A stretch of 64,000 bases of DNA, taken from NCBI RefSeq assembly GCF_036669915.1, contig NC_089316.1:13254743-13318742 (forward strand). Reading direction: 5' to 3'. The DNA comes from Pocillopora verrucosa. Its lineage: Eukaryota; Cnidaria; Anthozoa; Scleractinia; Pocilloporidae. Shown here one piece after another: positions 1 through 12,458 of this stretch (position 1 is the first letter of the stretch; each line of letters begins with the position of its first letter). The position numbers were made by a program, and so were the translations under genes. Under the pieces are notes generated by a model. That model did no database searches. It was not told the DNA's origin and worked only from the letters and a program-made list of their open reading frames with translations.

Positions 1-205
1 TCTTCACATCACAGGAAAGCAGCCAGGTTACTGAGCAAGCAGCCAAAAGTTCAACACGTTTGAATAGTTTGGATGCTCAATGGAGTCTCACATGATGAGC
101 GAGATCCCTGATCATCAGTGATCATGAGCAGCTTAGTTTATAATTCACAGTGTACCTCTTTATGCTAAAGAAAAAATTAATAGCTTCTGGCACAATTACT
201 TGCCC

Positions 206-418
206 TTTAAAACTTTACACCCTAACATCAAAACAGACTCTCCCCACCATTCCCTGTACATTTTTTAAGTGCTGACATGAAGGATTTGTTTAAAAAATCT
301 AGAGCTTCATTAGTTGATGATCATTTCCTTCATTCTTTGACCTTAATGTTTGATTCAGGGATTATATTAACAGGAAAAATGAGATGTTGGTCACTCTTAA
401 GGGGCAAAGGATTAACCA
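206..418 (+). repeat. Interspersed element, family 2 (MITE-like), copy 1
   Basis: About 210 bp similar to 13051-13236 and to the reverse complement of 41459-41627. Shared landmarks are 'tttacaccctaa', 'gtgctgac', 'gatgatcatttcctt' and 'aatgtttgattcaggg'. It runs directly into the family 1 element that follows. Three copies in one window and no coding potential point to a non-autonomous DNA transposon. Confidence 0.6.
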
Positions 419-612
419 TTTAACTTCCCAAGATTACCAAAATTTTCCCCTACAATGTCAATACTGACAATAAAATATCAAGCAGACAAGTGATGAGAAT
501 AGAGAAAACTATCAATAAGGGGATTATTAGTTGATCAAATACCAAATTCTCCAAATTAATATCCTTAAGTTAAGGAGAATAACAATAGGATCCAGGAGGT
601 AAGAGGGTTAAA
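412..612. repeat. Interspersed TTAA-ended element, family 1, copy 1
   Basis: About 200 bp bounded by 'ttaacc' and 'gggttaa' ends. The body shares 'agcagacaagtgatgagaat' and 'accaaattctcc' with copies at 43061-43255, 36846-37029 and 1758-1967. The inverted ends and TTAA borders suggest a MITE. The rest of 1-1171 shows no gene. Confidence 0.6.
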
Positions 613-1171
613 AATCCCTGCCCTCCCCGGTCAAATACAGTTAAAAGTTTCAGAATACAAATCTGTGTTCACTTCCTTTACATTTGTTTAAAAGTATTAC
701 TACTTCACAACTGAGCCTTAGAAGGCAAATAAGTTTCCTTTCCTTGGTCTGTTTCTACAGCTACAAGCTTGTGACTGCTATGATAATCACATTTCATAGC
801 TGACAAATGTTACTCATTATTAAACTGTTATTGTTGACATCTTTTTTTTGGCGTCTTTGACCACCAAAGTCTGACAGTTTACATGAATTATATGCAATTA
901 AGCTTATTAATTGTCAAGGTCTAAAATCCTTAAGGCCCCTTCCCCCTACTGACACCCACTCCTTCACCTTCTTACACAAACACACAAATAAACCAACTGC
1001 ACACAAATGAACCAATTGCAAAGTTCATGAGTGATTTGAATACTAAGGAAATGTGATTGAAAACAACACTATTTTCTTTCAAATACCTTAGTTTACTTTT
1101 CATGCATATTTCAGCATCTGCTCTCCTGGCAGGTTTCTTTTTGAAAATAATTTAGTCAGCAGACAGCAAAT

Positions 1172-2885
1172 CTAGTTCACGCTATCTAGGGTGGCCTTTT
1201 GAAGTGGCTTGTTGGTCATCCAAGACATGTAGGCATTCCAAAATATTGCCACTATCTGAACAAACCCCACCTGATGCTGAATTGGAACAAACGTGAAGTT
1301 AATCGTCTGCGCCAGAGGCCATATTTTGTAATTGGTAACCATTGTCTCCAAATAGCGCTCCTGAAGCATTTCTTTTATTTCAGAGGGTTTTTTCCCAGCT
1401 AAAGTCTCTGTAACACCAAAGAAAAAGCAAATCATACATGGAGCAAAGAGAGCCTGATCAAGGAGCATCTTTTTGAAGCCGGCAGTCTTTGCTACTCCAG
1501 GAACAAGTCTGTCCAATGTCAGGTACCATGTTCTAAACACAGGGCCGATAATTAAACCAACAACACCCATACGAGCTGTCCTGGTGAAATTGTGAGTGAT
1601 CCCTTTCTGCTCAACACACTGCTGTGTAACAACATCACCAATGGCAACAAGAACACCTAAAAAAACAAACAAACAAAAAAACAAAAAACACAAATTTAAT
1701 GGTAAGATTCTTTACGAAGCATAGTTTACAAGTGTCCAGTAAGGTTGACTAATTTCTTTAACCCTTTAACTCCCATGAGTGATCAAAATGTAACTTCTCC
1801 CTAACCCTTAGCAGCATCCCTTCATTATCCAGCAAACAGGCAATGAGAGTACAGGTAGAACTTGTTATGTTGATCTGACACCAAATTCTCATAACTAATT
1901 TACAAAGAAATGTCAAGCAGCTGGAGGGAAGCATTGAAAATCAAACCTTGGGAGTTACACTAGTTAATAATTTTTTCATGGTTAGCATTCTTTAATTGTT
2001 GCTGACAATAATTCAGGCCACCTGCATCAGCCCTTCAAAAGGGACAAAACGCTTCCTACATCAATAGCAATTGATTTTATGCTAAATAATGTCTCCAAAT
2101 TAAATTGGCACAAAAGTCTGGTTGTGCTGCACAGTGTACATGTGTCAGTAGCCTGCATCTTTAGAGTATTTCATGACTTATTTTGAATTACATTTTTCTT
2201 CAGTTGCAACTGCATGAGCCTGTCTTTTCCTCAGTTGCCACATTCAGGTGCAAACCAAGGTGTCAAATAATTGAATAAGTTATAATATAGAGAGCAAAAT
2301 CACTAAATGCTAATAGCTGAGACAGAGGGCATTTTTATCAGTTTTGGATGTTGCTCTGGGCAATTGACAAAATTTAGAAAAGGCTTAACTTTGTCACAAT
2401 TTTTTAAAATAATTTTTAAATTCAGCTGATTCGTACGTTTTACAGATCATTGACGCTAACTAAACACTGAAATGGCTTCCTACGAATGTGCGTAACAGCG
2501 TGCGTTTTTGATCTTATTAAAAGGAAACTTTGACTTTTATATGATAAACAAGTAATTGTAATATTAAGGATTGATATCACCTGTGTTTTCAGAAGTTGCA
2601 GAAATCACTCTCGTCGTTGTGCAACTCGGAAAAATATTCATTTTCCTTAATTTTAAGTTTACTAAAATTTAATTTTATGTAATTATAATTTTATTCGACC
2701 CCATGCGATTACCAAACAAAATCGTTCTAACCATTCGCAGCGCGCCAAGCCCGCTTTAATAACAGAGAAAATTATCCGTGAAAATTGCACCATTATTTCT
2801 CACCTGTGCCAATAGTTTGAGTTCTCCACGGGTGAGTTATGAGTAACTGTTGATATCTGGCCCAAGCTCTCACGAGAATTCTCAT
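1172..2885 (-). CDS. MPV17: MPV17-like inner mitochondrial membrane protein
   Basis: Two exons, complement(2804..2885) and complement(1172..1656), joined by a phase-1 GT-AG intron to give 188 aa (human MPV17 is 176). Mpv17/PMP22 family proteins are small proteins of the mitochondrial inner or peroxisomal membrane; MPV17 forms a channel needed for mitochondrial DNA maintenance. Seen here: an N-terminal 'HPW' near residue 19, 'WYLTLDR', 'MLLDQALFAP', and the family signature region 'IWPLAQTINF' followed by 'FWNAYMSW' at the C-terminus. Several hydrophobic segments fit four membrane spans. The start is the ATG at 2885 because it gives an MPV17-like N-terminus. The open frame of exon 2 continues upstream of 1656 only into intron (a run of A/C), so an internal start there is rejected. 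A paralogue with the same intron position lies at 16966-19142. Orthology to MPV17 rather than another family member is likely, not proven. Confidence 0.9.
1758..1967. repeat. TTAA-ended element, family 1, copy 2 (in MPV17-like intron)
   Basis: Begins 'ttaaccctttaactccca' and ends with 'ttgggagtta', an inverted pair. The interior shares 'tccagcaaacaggcaatgag' with 36846-37029. It lies within the MPV17-like intron, about 100 bp upstream of exon 2. Confidence 0.65.
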
Positions 2886-5800
2886 GGCAAATCCTATTTC
2901 AGATTGTACGAAAGATACGAAATGTTATGATGTTGCCGTCATATTGGAAATCGAGAGGCCCTGGGTCAAGAACGGCAGTTTCAGAGCCTTCGCTCCTAAC
3001 TCAAAGTAGCCAGCGTCAATCACTTAGGGACATACTTTGGCATAAATTGATGGAGTCAATTTTAGCTGCCAGCGCGCCGATTTCCTGCGCATAATTTACA
3101 GGGAAAACATAACAAGCAACCGCTGTCGCGCAAAGTAAGTGAACGAAAATTGAAACGTTCACTACGAATACATGTGATTAATTAAGAAATTTACGAGACC
3201 GTTTGCTGCGGAGCAATCCATTTCGAATGTCTTCAAGAGCCCTTAAAGCCATGACAGGAAGAGAAGAGTAGTTTCATGATAACTACTGCGTTCAAACTGA
3301 TCACAAATTCTCCATTTTCAGAGGGATTTACCGGACATGAAATGCCGCACCAAAGAACATAACACAATATTTGTGATAAGGCTTTATTTCACGGTAAAAA
3401 AGGGTACTTTTTTTTTTTTGCAAGCCATACCTCTGTTTCTAGGAACAAGCGTGTTGACAAACTGAATAGCATTCGTTAAACGATGAATTCAGTTCAAACT
3501 TGATAATTATTGCGATAATTAACTGATAATAATATGAAACTTACCCTGACTACTAATGATGATGACAATTGTGACGATGATAACAATTCATATGTACTAG
3601 CAAACCATGTAGCACGTCTAATAATAGGTATTTTTGCCAAGGCGAACTTGATCACGTGCATAAGTTGTCACACTGTAGTGTACAAATGTTCAATGTGCGT
3701 TCATCTGGGAAAAAAACTCTCAATAATAATTCAAGTACATATATATCAAGAGGCGCTGTATTTTACAATTTATCTCGAAAATCCCTAAATAAGAGTATAT
3801 GAGTATTAGCTCTTTAAGGTTTTTTTGGCCGTCATGATAACGCACGTAAGTTTTGTTCTAAGAAACTCAATCAAAAAGCGCTCTATAAGCATCTGTTGGA
3901 TAAAGTATCAGAGCTTTTCTCTTGATTTCCTAACAGAATATGTTTCTAAGTTGGTAAAACTGAAATTTTGAGTGAGAACTAGTTTCCCTATCGGTGCAAA
4001 CATTTTACTGCGGTCCAACAGGCGTGGATTGTTTCCTTGCTTCCTTCGGCCCCATTGTCACCAAGTTCAGACTTCTTTCGACCAAAAAACAAAGTATTAG
4101 ATATCCAGGATAGATAAACGATTATGGATTATCACAAGTTGGTCAAACTTCGAGCATGCCTAAGAGGATGATTCTGGCCAGCCAATTTGCCGCCCAAAAA
4201 TAATAAACAACTGCAAATTAACATAAAACGTATTCAAATACGGGTATCCTGTAGATTTGTTGTTCCTTTTTTTGGCGTTACCAAAAAAGTTATACGCTTT
4301 TAAAACACCCTGGTTTGTGTGTTTTCTTTTAAATTGTGTGATGCAACTTGGTTCCGACAGCCTGAAGCAGACTACGTAGTCGTGAGACAACGGCAAAATG
4401 AGAGCGCGTGCGCGGATTTAAGGCGTTCAAAAAGCGTTTCGTGATTCACTCCCTAACTTCACACCTTTTACCTCATTTTTTTTTTTTTTTTTTTTTGAGT
4501 AAGTTATGTGATGGAGGAGACTCGATATAAATTTCCTGGAAACGTCAATCTCATCTGTTTTGGTTTACGCTTATTTATGCAAAGTGAAAACAAACAATGG
4601 CAATTCCAAAAATGTCTTCAGTTTGCTGATAGTGTTACTGAAGAAATTTGGTCGTTCGCACTCCTTTGCGCGCGTAAAATTCCTCGCGCGTTACAACAAT
4701 GCGCAATCATTTTGTCGCTGTGTCCCTAGTCATAGCGTTCGCACATGCGAAGAAGTTTAACTGCTGTATTCACATTGTGGAACTTACTTCTCAACTTTTT
4801 GTTATTACATACTTAGGCGAGCTTGGTTTAATTTCCCGTCATTTCATAAATTGTACAGTGTATCATCATGCACAAAGTAAGCAATTCAGCCCGTATGCAG
4901 TGCTTCAAAACTTATTTTGAAGGACGTTTTGGGAGATGAAAAAGGAAGAATTATTAATCTAATGAACCAGTTTTTTCATTTTTATGATAATTTTTGAAAT
5001 ACTCAGTCCAACTGTCATCGCTCTTTAGAAAATGAATGGTCTAGAGTTGATCAAATGATATTCCAAGTGATACAGCATTGGAAAAGTACAGAAGTATTTT
5101 GAACAAGAAATACTTTGAGGCATAGAACGGCGGTCTTTCTTTGAAGATAAGGGTATATGCACGTCACTGGTATTGTTATGAAACGCTTCGGAAGACATCT
5201 TGAACGGATCAGTATTAGCAAGAAAAAAATGCACTTAACATTTGACTGCTGACTGCTCAACTTACGCAAACTGGAACATACTTATATCTGGTTTTTGTAT
5301 GTTTTTATTCGTGGTTTTGTTTTTTTAAGTAAATGTAATATACTGAGTTAATTGTCCTTAGTATTAAAAAGAGAATATAAGCAGTTTATAATCTCTTAGT
5401 ATTAAAGACTCGTGGCAACAAACATCATGGCCATTGTCAACAAAATTTTATTTCGCTGAGTACTCTGGGTACTTGTAAAATTTACGAGGCATTATGGGAA
5501 CTCATTCAAAACATTACAATGATTAATTATTATGGTATATGTTAGCTGAATATTTGTCAGAAGCAAATCGTTAAGAGTTAGCTCTCTGAAATTCTGTGAG
5601 GGTTAGCGTTCTTTGAGAAAAACATCTCTTAAAGATTGATATTACACAAGGAAAAAAGCACGTACCGTTCCACTGATATTTGCACTCATTCTTCAGAATA
5701 CTTAAATTTTTTTTTTTGGACTTTTCAGCAATATCCGTCTGGGTAATTATTTGTTAACTGAATGCATATTAACAAGTAGACGTTTTTGCTCGTTATCCGG

Positions 5801-6607
5801 CTTTAATCGTTAAGATTTTTTTTTCAGGTAATTCGAAGCAGTGATAATTTGTAGAGAAGTATATATTTGCCTTTCAGACCTCAGAAACTCATGTTGACAA
5901 CTATTTCGTGCTCTTTGCAATCGTATACGCGCTAATTATACAGGAAATTGATTCTTGAGATTTATTCAAGCAAATAAACTGACCCAGTATTAAAATGTTC
6001 TAATTTCTAAGTCTGATAACTTGTAAAGGGCCAAGGTGGGCTCTGTGTCGGGATAGACTGGGAAATGGTTGGGTCAAAGCAGCGTCTGAATATCGAGGCG
6101 ATGTGCTTCGAGATATGTTGCTAACACGCAGACGCTTATCTTGAAGTTGATTTTATTTGACAAATAAGGTCGTATATACTGGCAATTATCCTGGAAGAGG
6201 ATGTAAGTAAGTGGTTTTTTCCGGTTCCTTTGCCAATGATTCAATTTGTTTTCAATGGCCTCATCAGTTATTCTTCATTGCACATCGTATATGCTGCGGA
6301 ATTCGTTCTGACAATGAGCAGAAAAACTAATTTAAGAAAAACGAAATTGAGATAACTAAAACAACATGAAAGTCGAGTTTTGTAGGGGATGAAAGAAAAT
6401 AGGGCTAAAAATTCAGTTGAAATATCATCAGGCTTCGATCAACAACGTTTCTGTACAGGACCCAACACCCAATGATATTATTACTTTCATGGTTTGTCTG
6501 GGACATGACAGCTACAAGTCACGTAGCATGAGAAGCCCTCTCAATTACGAATGTGGTCCAATACTCAAAAACAATTAACAAATACCACTTGAATAAATTC
6601 ACAGTAG
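2886..6607. other. Intergenic, no gene recognised
   Basis: This 3.7 kb separates the divergently oriented MPV17-like gene and the first cysteine-rich gene. All open frames are short, lack splice-linked partners and resemble no family I know. Homopolymer T runs occur near 3410 and 4480. No tRNA, satellite or convincing inverted repeat was seen. Confidence 0.5.
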
Positions 6608-6614
6608 TATAAAA
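6608..6614 (+). promoter_or_regulatory. TATA box of cysteine-rich gene A
   Basis: TATAAAA about 115 bp upstream of the chosen ATG at 6723. The tandem paralogue also has a TATAAAA, 97 bp upstream of its own ATG, which supports both calls. Confidence 0.6.
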
Positions 6615-6722
6615 ATTGTATTATTCGCAGCGCTGTAGTCATCCGAGAGAAGCTACTTGCTGAGAAGCAATACTTTGTTAGAGTTTTGTAAAATCCTTTG
6701 CAAACAAACAGACAATAACGCC

Positions 6723-7517
6723 ATGAAGACTTGCAGTTTTTTTGTTAGTTTTACCCTCGCTATTGCCATGGTGAATGGATTCAGCACCGAGGAACATGTA
6801 AAACGTTTCTTTCGCCCAGAGCATAGAGCACTTCTGCCGGATTTAACCAGCTTTCAGATCGAAGACGAGAATAGCGTGGCACGTGTTCCACAAAACGATG
6901 ATTCCACTCAGTGTCTTGCCCACTGTGAGCCAGAATGCCAAAAGTTAGACGTGCCAGATTTTTTAACGGTAAGAAAATTTTGCTTTCTTAAGTTGTATTT
7001 ATTGGTTCTCACGAGTATTCAAGTCTAATAGGCGTAAACTGCATGAGATTTCCAGTCTCGTGCACCGTGCATGATACAGGTTCCACGGCTTTCTAGAGCA
7101 ACCGAAGCACCCCATAAAGAAAGCGTCATTTGAAAACGACACAAACTGATGTACTTTTTAGTTCCCATATACAATTAATAATCTTTATCGGTTACATTCT
7201 TGGTTTTCTAAAACTTTCCTCTTGTTTTTAATGAACAGAAAAACACCAGCTTCCATAAATTTCAAGAGATGCCTATCAACTGTGTCCTGGCTTCTACTAT
7301 CGTTTTCAACAGAGATCCATTGTACCAATGTCAGTTTATGTTGCTGTACTTGTTCGATTGCTGCCGATATTGTAACGCAGTCCACAAGAAATGTTTTGAT
7401 CAAAATGGCGCTTTAAACGGCGGTCCAGAGTACTGCTATCGTCAGTCCTTCAATTGTATGGGTAAATGCATAGAAAAGAACTCACCACCAGAAATCGCCC
7501 CATTCGCTTCACCTTAA
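6723..7517 (+). CDS. Secreted cysteine-rich protein A (family unknown)
   Basis: Two exons, 6723..6968 and 7239..7517, phase-0 intron (donor ACG|gtaaga, acceptor aacag|AAA), giving 174 aa. The ATG at 6723 is preferred over the in-frame one at 6657 because it starts directly with a signal peptide (MKTCSFFVSF..., hydrophobic core to about residue 19). The mature chain is acidic and then cysteine-rich. Exon 1 ends with CxxxCxxxC followed by 'KLDV'. Exon 2 carries a lone C, then 'YQC', 'FDCCRYC', 'KKC', 'EYC', 'NCMGKC': 12 mature cysteines in all. The neighbouring gene at 9353 has the same architecture, intron phase and 'FDCCRxCN' core, so the two are tandem duplicates. Function unknown. A secreted defence, venom-like or matrix role is possible but nothing in the sequence decides it. 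A TATA box and AATAAA flank it. Confidence 0.85.
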
Positions 7518-7717
7518 ATTCCTGGAGAACTCTTTCAATTTTTCCTATGCTGTGGCATTAATGTACCGAACGTTATATCTATCCTATTAAGGGAAGTTTT
7601 TTTTTCCTGATCAGTTCTTTGTTAGCATTGCTAAATAGTTTTAACCTCCAATACTTCAAAATCAACATTAGCGAGTAATTTCCTCCATGTAACGAAGTTT
7701 TTGTAACCTATTGTCAA

Positions 7718-7723
7718 AATAAA
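7718..7723 (+). terminator. Polyadenylation signal of cysteine-rich gene A
   Basis: AATAAA about 200 bp after the stop codon, the first good match downstream. Confidence 0.6.
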
Positions 7724-9255
7724 TGTTTGATACGAAATTTGTTGTTGTCCTTTAATATGACTGATCACATAAATAAATTACTGAAATAACTAAATATATA
7801 GAAATATAAATGGAAACCCCTTGTTCCTTTATCCTCTTATCAAGTGCACCCCTTGATACTTTTTGAAGAAGTTGTGCTATTAAGCACTATCTCTATGTTT
7901 ATTTGAAAACATCAATTTCCCTTCCGACAACGATCTTGATTCTGAAACATTTGTAATAATATGCACGAAAAAATTATATGCACGCTTCTGATCTGCTGAA
8001 AACCAGTGCATTCTCAGTGATCACTGAACAAGAGTGCAAAGTTGTAACACAAGTGCAAATTAAAAATAGCGCGCGCACGCTTTCAGAATTTCGTCTGTCT
8101 CTCTCTTGACTTTCTGTGATGTTGATTCATGTACATTATTAACAAGTAATAACATGATTTCTCTAGAAATTTGGTGTAATAGGCACTTGTAACTTCTTCA
8201 AAGACTACAAATTTCACTCGCCCTTCGGGCTCGTGCAATTTTGTTGTCTTTGAAAAATTCACTCGTGCTTATTGACACCAAATGGCACTCGAAATTATGC
8301 TATTACCTATACTACCTTCTCGATAAGTCAAACTCATTAGAAAATTGCCATTTTTTCTCGTGAGGTCTTGAGTATACATGTATAAGGAATTCAGCCGGCT
8401 GGCTTGTGTACAAACCGATAAAATCTATGAATTTACTTGCTATTCAAGAATACCTTTATTATTTTTTGTTGCCTTGGACCCGTAATAGGAAAAAAAAAAG
8501 AGAGAAATGCTCAAAGATTGTAATAAACAAAAATGACTTACAGTTTTTTTTCCATAACAAACGCCATGCGGATGTACTTAATCTTTTTGCAAGTGATATT
8601 ATGAAGCTCTGTTGGTTGCACGTGTACAGAAAACTGTTTTTTCCTCCTACTGATTGAGAGTGATATATTGACAATGGACGCACCAGATCCACGTCTGGCG
8701 ATACTTCTTGTTTTTGCGTTTCCTGTGGTGTATATGGGGTTCACCGATAAAAATTTGAGATAAAGATTAATAACATTCCTGTCCATGTAAGCTCTTAAAA
8801 TTTAAATGCCACACTTTGTTTATTTCAAGAAGTTTCCGATCTTATACTGTGCATGTCGGAATAGCTTTTATGTAACGTTTTGAAGTGGATCGGCAATTTA
8901 GTGACAAATATAAGTTAGTTTTCAAGAGATAACGGGAAAAAAGCCGAGAAAAAAGTCACGTATGCTGTAAACTGGAATAATACTCACAAACAAGATATTC
9001 ATTGTCATTAATCTTAGCTACAAAATCTCTTTTAAAAAATCTCTTTTTTGACAACCGGCAAATCATAAAGATTTATTCTTTTTAAGCTTGTATTTATCGT
9101 TTCGCATGTAAACGCATTGAGAAAATAGGCTTGTATATGCGCATACATGATAACATTTCATTGTACAAACAAAGTTATGCTTGGCCGATCCTTTAGGAGT
9201 AGCCAATCAAAATAAAGCCACAGTTATTCAGGTCAATCTCGTATGGTTGATGCGA
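7724..9255. other. Spacer between tandem cysteine-rich genes, no gene recognised
   Basis: This 1.5 kb is AT-rich. Short frames near 8400-8790 on both strands overlap each other and have no family resemblance. No third copy of the cysteine-rich gene was found here on either strand. Confidence 0.5.
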
Positions 9256-9263
9256 TATAAAAG
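9256..9263 (+). promoter_or_regulatory. TATA box of cysteine-rich gene B
   Basis: TATAAAAG 97 bp before the ATG at 9353. A TATA-driven start near 9285 would give a short 5' UTR. Confidence 0.65.
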
Positions 9264-9352
9264 GCTTTTTACCTCCCCAAACTCATTCAGTGTACGCTTC
9301 GTTTTCTTGAACACGGATTTCCAATATAAAAACTTCTTTCTCACCTGCCAAT

Positions 9353-10264
9353 ATGAAATCGTATTTGTTTATTTACTTTTTCGCTGCTACGCTTTTGGCT
9401 GCCCAAGGCCATTACGCTTCGAGGGATTTTTACAACGACGAAGCTCACGAAGCCCTCGAAAGAATACCAGATGAACTTAAACTGCCGAGTTTTGAAGAAA
9501 AGCTTATTGATGCACGAATGGTTCAAGAGGACAGTCATAATATGAGTTGTGACTGTGCTAGCGAGTGTAACAAGCTTAACGTTAGCAGGTTGCCGCACGA
9601 TGTTCGGGTATGTGGTTATAATATTGCAAGGATACGATTGTGCATTAATAGAAAAATCTAAGTATCGCAATGTACCTAATCTTACTTATACGCGTGAGCA
9701 GCAAATACCAACCTGAAAATAAGACGATTTTGCTTTACCCTCTGTTTTGACTCTCTTACCATAATTTGTACCTAGCTATCAGTTGTTTGGGCGTAGTCGT
9801 AGTGCGTTCAGTTCACCAGGGATGGTACTTCAAGCTGTTTTATTGTTATAACAGGGTAATTTAGTAATATCAACTGAATTGATAACGTAAATTGGTGTAT
9901 ATCATGTACCTTAAAACCCTCCTACATGTAACTGCGTACAGTAAGAAGTATCAATGGTGACCCTGATTATATGTCTTTTTTAAACATGCAGGACGAGGAC
10001 AAATACCTTAGCTACGAAAACTACCCAGTGTTATGCCGTGATGCTGCAGCAATTTATCTGCCGCGCCCTCCGCTCGCAAACGAACCGGCCAAGAAGTACG
10101 TCTGCAAGCAAGTGTTTGACTGCTGCCGAAGTTGTAACCATTATTTTTACACTTGTATCAATGACTCCAATAACGAATATGGTCTGTGCATGCGCGGGGC
10201 TTATAAGTGTATGTGTGACTGCATTGATAACAAATCCTTCAACGAACTCCCTCATATGCCCTGA
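9353..10264 (+). CDS. Secreted cysteine-rich protein B (paralogue of A)
   Basis: Two exons, 9353..9607 and 9992..10264, phase-0 intron (CGG|gtatgt ... catgcag|GAC), giving 175 aa. The signal peptide is MKSYLFIYFFAATLLAAQG, with likely cleavage near residue 19. The mature N-terminal part is charged and helix-prone. Exon 1 ends with 'CDCASEC' then 'NKLNV', matching the C-rich end of paralogue A's exon 1. Exon 2 has 'VLC', 'YVC', 'FDCCRSCN', 'YTC', 'GLC' and 'KCMCDC'. There are 13 mature cysteines, one more than A: 'KCMCDC' stands where A has 'NCMGKC'. The open frame continues past the donor to 9661, but splicing restores homology with A, so the short read-through form is not chosen. Function unknown; presumably the product of a tandem duplication, now strongly diverged outside the cysteine framework. 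Confidence 0.87.
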
Positions 10265-10405
10265 CTGAGAATCTACACTTTGTAATAGGCACTGCTATCT
10301 AAGACAGTAACGTAACTAAAGTCACTTCGAGTTCGAGTCGATCGATTACTCTGTTTTGTATCGCTGTTCACTGCTCTAGAGCTTCTGATAAAAACTTTGC
10401 TGTTT

Positions 10406-10407
<2 letters not shown>

Positions 10408-10444
<37 letters not shown>
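10408..10444. repeat. (TA)n microsatellite
   Basis: About 18 uninterrupted TA units in the 3' UTR region of cysteine-rich gene B, upstream of its polyadenylation signal. Confidence 0.95.
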
Positions 10445-10445
<1 letters not shown>

Positions 10446-10477
10446 TGAGTGTTGTAACTTTTTTATTGCTAACGATC

Positions 10478-10483
10478 AATAAA
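10478..10483 (+). terminator. Polyadenylation signal of cysteine-rich gene B
   Basis: AATAAA about 215 bp after the stop codon, just beyond the TA microsatellite. Confidence 0.6.
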
Positions 10484-11031
10484 AAATCTTATGAACAACT
10501 TATATCAGTTTAGTTATCATTTTGAGTTTTTAATTGTGATGCTGAAATAATAATGTGGGTTAGGATTGCGTAAGGACAAATCCTCCTCTTGTTTTGCATT
10601 CCCCTGTTTTAGTCTTTCCCTATTTTATAGCTCTTCAATTCTTTACCAGAGTATGATAACGAGAATCCTTTCTGTTTTGAATGATCTCTTACTCGATTTA
10701 TGTTTTTTCACTGATGATTCGATGATTGAAATAGACAACACTTCTGATCAAACGCATTCGCATTTCACTATATAGAGGATCCCCAACATACCCAACAGGT
10801 TTTTCGGGATCCGGGATTGAGCTTATTTAAAGGCCGGAATCCGGGAATTTAAAGTAAGAGGGGAGCGAGATGCGGGATTGCTATCATGAAGGGGACTCGG
10901 GAATCGGCGGGATGTCCGTTGACGAGAGTTTATGAAGAAATTGATATTCTCAGCCCACGAAAAGCACTAGGCATACAGGCTCTCAAGCATTCAGGAGGCG
11001 GTCGGGCTGTTCAGCGACACTCTTTGAGTTA

Positions 11032-11505
11032 TTGCGCGGCAATGAAAATTATATCAGCAGCGAAGTTGCCAATTTCCCAAAAATCCTCAATGGCCCAAAG
11101 GGTAACAAGGCATCTAAGACTGCTGCGTCAGTTGAAATACTTAACGGCCTCGAAAACCCCCATGGTGTCAGATTACCCAAGAAACTTTGGAAATGCAGCA
11201 AAAGATGGCTTAAAGGGGACAACCCGTTGGGCGGTGTACTATTTAACAAATCCAATTTCTTGGTATCCTGTACTTGAACGTGCCATGATCCTGTCGGCCA
11301 TATCAGCAATTCAACCGTTACTACCTCTACAGGTGACAGTACAGAGCATATAGAAGATGAGGAACTGGGCGTAAACATTTGTTGCAGCAGTGGGTCACCG
11401 CTCTGTCAGACAGGAAACAACGGTGGCAATAGCTTGAACTCCCCCTTTGAACCTCTATCAGAGAGAAATTTAGCCGGGCGAACCGGTAAGCCTCGAACGC
11501 TCTGA
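11032..11505 (+). pseudogene. Broken element-encoded ORF, unknown protein
   Basis: The frame opens with ATG at 11032 and runs 81 codons to a TGA at 11275, then stays open in the same frame for a further 75 codons to 11505. The upstream part contains basic segments such as 'RLPKKLWKCSKRWLKGDN'. The downstream part is acidic and Ser/Thr-rich. A further open stretch in another frame (about 11518-11640, 'RKQQETRRKGRWNIRVRF') suggests a frameshift. It looks like one ancestral protein now interrupted. I do not recognise the family. Confidence 0.4.
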
Positions 11506-12458
11506 CTTCGAGGAGCAGCAAGAAAACAGCAGGAAACAAGAAGAAAAGGAAGATGGAATATTAGAGTACGATTCCCCGTCAGTGATGATAGTGACATTCC
11601 ATCTTTGGAAAGAGAGGCTGATTTTTACCTGGGAAGATGAAAATCAGCTTCGTAAGAAGTACTCGCTTCAACAGCGGTATAACGGCTGCCACGCCTTTGC
11701 CACCGGACATTGATTCGCTATAACTTTGATTCGTGTTAAACGGGAACAATGACGTTACTGTTTGTCCATTAGGGACGTGATCTTTTAAGTTTTACCCAGA
11801 ACCGCATTTAAGTTGGTTATCTTGCTTTGGGCTATCGATAAGACGTGTTTATCGGAGGAGCGCCTTTTTAGCCCACCTTATCTTGAAGATCGTTTTGGTT
11901 AAACTCTTACAAGCGGGAATTTTATGTAAGTACCTTTGTTCCTCTTCTTTGTACTTCTCTAAATATCTAGTATTTTTGTAGTTTCACCTAGTTTTTAAAC
12001 AAGTTTCCTTATCGCTCGTTTTCGCAACCCTCTAACACGTGGCTTACGTTTTTCACGCTTCGTTAGAACGCTACACGTTTTTCCCACTTGGATATTAGTT
12101 TTTGTTAGAGTTCGTTTTCAAGCGGTTCTCCTTTATCCTTTTTAGAATTTAGCTCACCTTCTTCCTTATAATTTTCATATTTCAGTTTACGCTAAGTACT
12201 TGGTTACCTTGACTACGTTAAACAAAACGATCACAGTGTGTCTTCATTTGCGAAACTCATAGTTGTCGTCGAAAATTTGTTTCGCTTGTGCTTCGCTACA
12301 AGCAGAATTGTGTTCAATTAAGTTTTCTTTATCTCCCTTGTTATGAAACTATGAGATTGCGGTCATCTTTCGTGTTTTATGCACTTGTTGACATTGCTAT
12401 TCGTTTCTTTGATACCGACCTGTCTTTATTAATACGTTTGTCCGTGATCGAAGTTTAA

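Noticed and set aside
6657-6722. Upstream in-frame ATG for cysteine-rich gene A
   Set aside because: It adds a polar leader before the signal peptide; the ATG at 6723 matches the paralogue's start.
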